Positions 13,529 through 14,996 of a DNA stretch of 14,996 bases are shown here, piece by piece. Origin of the DNA: Ruminococcus sp. GTDB taxonomy: Bacteria > Bacillota > Clostridia > Oscillospirales > Ruminococcaceae. The stretch lies in contig JAGAQS010000071.1 of the NCBI GenBank assembly GCA_017622635.1, forward strand, positions 1 through 14,996, in the 5' to 3' direction. The translations under genes and the position numbers were made by a program. A model generated the notes under the pieces. It made no database searches. It was given only the letters and a program-made list of their open reading frames with translations, and was not told the origin of the DNA. Position 1 is the first letter of the stretch. Each line of letters opens with the position of its first letter.

Positions 13529-14996
13529 GTGAGTAATTCAATGAATCCCGAGTTTAAGATAAGAGAGGTAGCCGAACGAATTAGGGCCGTTCGTGAGTCA
13601 GTAGGTCTGACTTCTGAAGAAATGGCTGAAAAGACGGGTGTTTCCGTTTATGAGTATCTCGCATATGAGGGCGGTGCTAAGGATTTCAGCTTTACTTTTA
13701 TCTATAAATTCGCAAATGCTACGGGTGTTGAAATAACAGACCTCATGGAAGGTGAAAGCCCGAAGATTTACAGTTACGATATAACAAGAAAGGGAGGCGG
13801 TCTCCCGATTGTACGCCGTAAGGGTATGACTTATATGCGTCTTGCACCTAAGTTCAGAAACAAGATAGGTGAGCCGTTTATGGTTACTATTCCTTATGTT
13901 GACGAAAATTTCCGTGTACCCCACCCCCATACGCATGAGGGACAGGAACTTGACATAGTTGTAAGCGGTCAGCTTAAAGTAAGAATCGGTGACAATGAGG
14001 AAATTCTCAACGAGGGTGACTCAATTTATTATGACAGTGGTGAACCCCATGACGAATGGGCTGTTGGCGGTAAGGAATGTAAATTCTATGCTGTTGTATT
14101 CGGTGTCAATCAGCCTCACCATGCATTGCAGAACCTTGACCCCGTAATTCTTCCCGGTGTTACTAATTTCGACCTTGCAAAAATTGAAAATCCTGTTATC
14201 GATAAGTTTGTAAAAACCGAAACCGACGAGGACGGTGCTTTGAAGAAAATAAGCTTTATGAATGAGGAAACTTTCAATTTCGGTTTTGATATAGTTGACG
14301 CTCTCGCCAAAAAAGTTCCCGACAAGACAGCACTTTTATATATTTCGGAAGAAATGGAAGAAAGAAAATTCACTTTTGCCGACATAAAGAAGTATTCAAA
14401 CATGACAGCCAACTATTTTCTTTCAAAGGGAATCAAAAAAGGTGACAAGGTTATGCTTGTACTTAAAAGACACTATCAGTTCTGGTTCTCTATAATTGCA
14501 CTCCACAAAATCGGTGCTATTGTAATTCCTGCAACAAATCAGCTTGTACAGCATGACTTCACATATCGTTTCAAGGCTGCTGACGTTAAGGCTATTGTCT
14601 GCACTGCCGACGGCGACGTTGCACATCAGGTTGACCTTGCAATTGAAGAATGCGGAATGAATATAAAGAGAATTATCGCAAACGGTGAGCGTGACGGCTG
14701 GGATTCTTTCGATAAGGAAATGTATAGTTTCAGCGACGTTTATGAACGTCCCACAGACCCCGAAAAAGTTTCCTGTGGCAGTGAACCTATGCTTATGTTC
14801 TTCACTTCGGGAACTACAGGTTATCCGAAAATTGCTATGCATAACCACAAGTATGCTCTCGGTCACTTCATTACCGCACGTTACTGGCATAACGTTGACC
14901 CGAACGGTATTCACTTCACCATTTCCGATACAGGCTGGGGTAAGGCTCTCTGGGGTAAACTTTACGGTCAGTGGATGAGCGAAACCTGTGTTTTCG
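13529..14996 (+). CDS. XRE HTH - cupin - AMP-binding acyl-CoA synthetase fusion, 3' end beyond window
   Basis: One open frame of 489 codons runs to the window edge without a stop. Residues about 10-75 are an XRE/Cro-type DNA-binding domain (IREVAERIRAVRES, then LTSEEMAEKTGVSVYEY). Residues about 115-192 are a cupin_2 barrel with likely metal ligands H132, H134 or H136, E140 and H174 in the PHPHTHEGQE and EPHDE segments. From about 220 an ANL-superfamily adenylation domain begins: FNFGFDIVDALA (249-260), the ATP-binding loop FFTSGTTGYPK at 424-434, and SDTGWGKALWG (466-476). The adenylation half resembles acyl-CoA synthetases of the acetyl/medium-chain group; the substrate is unknown. HTH-cupin proteins are normally free regulators of about 190 aa. 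GTG 13529 has GGAG 10 bases upstream; ATG 13541 (residue 5) is 22 bases away and less likely. Confidence 0.9.
   Translation, partial: MSNSMNPEFKIREVAERIRAVRESVGLTSEEMAEKTGVSVYEYLAYEGGAKDFSFTFIYKFANATGVEITDLMEGESPKIYSYDITRKGGGLPIVRRKGMTYMRLAPKFRNKIGEPFMVTIPYVDENFRVPHPHTHEGQELDIVVSGQLKVRIGDNEEILNEGDSIYYDSGEPHDEWAVGGKECKFYAVVFGVNQPHHALQNLDPVILPGVTNFDLAKIENPVIDKFVKTETDEDGALKKISFMNEETFNFGFDIVDALAKKVPDKTALLYISEEMEERKFTFADIKKYSNMTANYFLSKGIKKGDKVMLVLKRHYQFWFSIIALHKIGAIVIPATNQLVQHDFTYRFKAADVKAIVCTADGDVAHQVDLAIEECGMNIKRIIANGERDGWDSFDKEMYSFSDVYERPTDPEKVSCGSEPMLMFFTSGTTGYPKIAMHNHKYALGHFITARYWHNVDPNGIHFTISDTGWGKALWGKLYGQWMSETCVF

Noticed and set aside
1..14996. CRISPR array, tRNA, rRNA, transposase or integrase genes
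   Set aside because: No regularly spaced repeats, no tRNA-like cloverleaf and no recombinase motifs were seen on either strand by eye.

Overview
The window looks like chromosomal DNA of a Gram-positive Clostridia species. Oscillospiraceae close to Ruminococcus is the best guess: moderate GC, strong AGGAGG-type ribosome sites, TTGACA/TATAAT promoters, a Gram-positive type LexA box, a B. subtilis-like yaaO/holB/yaaT neighbourhood, and a secreted protein with a type I dockerin, the cellulosome-docking module typical of fibre-degrading Ruminococcus. The genus is an inference.

Left part (1-5449, minus strand): one tightly packed gene run. In transcription order it is a 77-aa coiled-coil protein, a 99-aa sigma-70-region-4-like HTH protein overlapping it, uvrC (nucleotide excision repair), an Orn/Lys/Arg-decarboxylase-family protein, holB (clamp-loader delta-prime) and ricT/yaaT (cut by the window edge). 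It is driven by a perfect-consensus promoter (TTGACA-17-TATAAT) whose spacer holds a palindromic LexA box. The whole run is therefore probably inducible by DNA damage, and the first two genes look like undescribed SOS-controlled small proteins.

Middle part (5617-10702, plus strand): a divergent promoter starts nadB (L-aspartate oxidase). It is followed by a secreted dockerin plus VanY-type D,D-carboxypeptidase, a stand-alone HsdR-N/PD-(D/E)XK nuclease-like protein, nadC (quinolinate phosphoribosyltransferase) and a small two-helix membrane protein, ending in a strong terminator. nadB and nadC bracket two genes unrelated to NAD synthesis, and no nadA is present.

Cassette (about 10683-11520): a DJ-1/PfpI-family gene on the minus strand, with its own consensus promoter and base use unlike its neighbours. 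It is bracketed by a perfect 14-bp inverted repeat, and outside that by a 30-bp direct repeat (one mismatch) that carries a terminator sequence. It looks like an inserted unit.

Right part (11513-14996, plus strand): asnB (glutamine-dependent asparagine synthetase), then a strong extended -10 promoter and a gene that runs off the window. That gene encodes one unbroken polypeptide with an XRE-type helix-turn-helix, a cupin sensor domain and an AMP-binding acyl-CoA synthetase domain. This regulator-enzyme fusion and the SOS-controlled uvrC operon are the most interesting items here.
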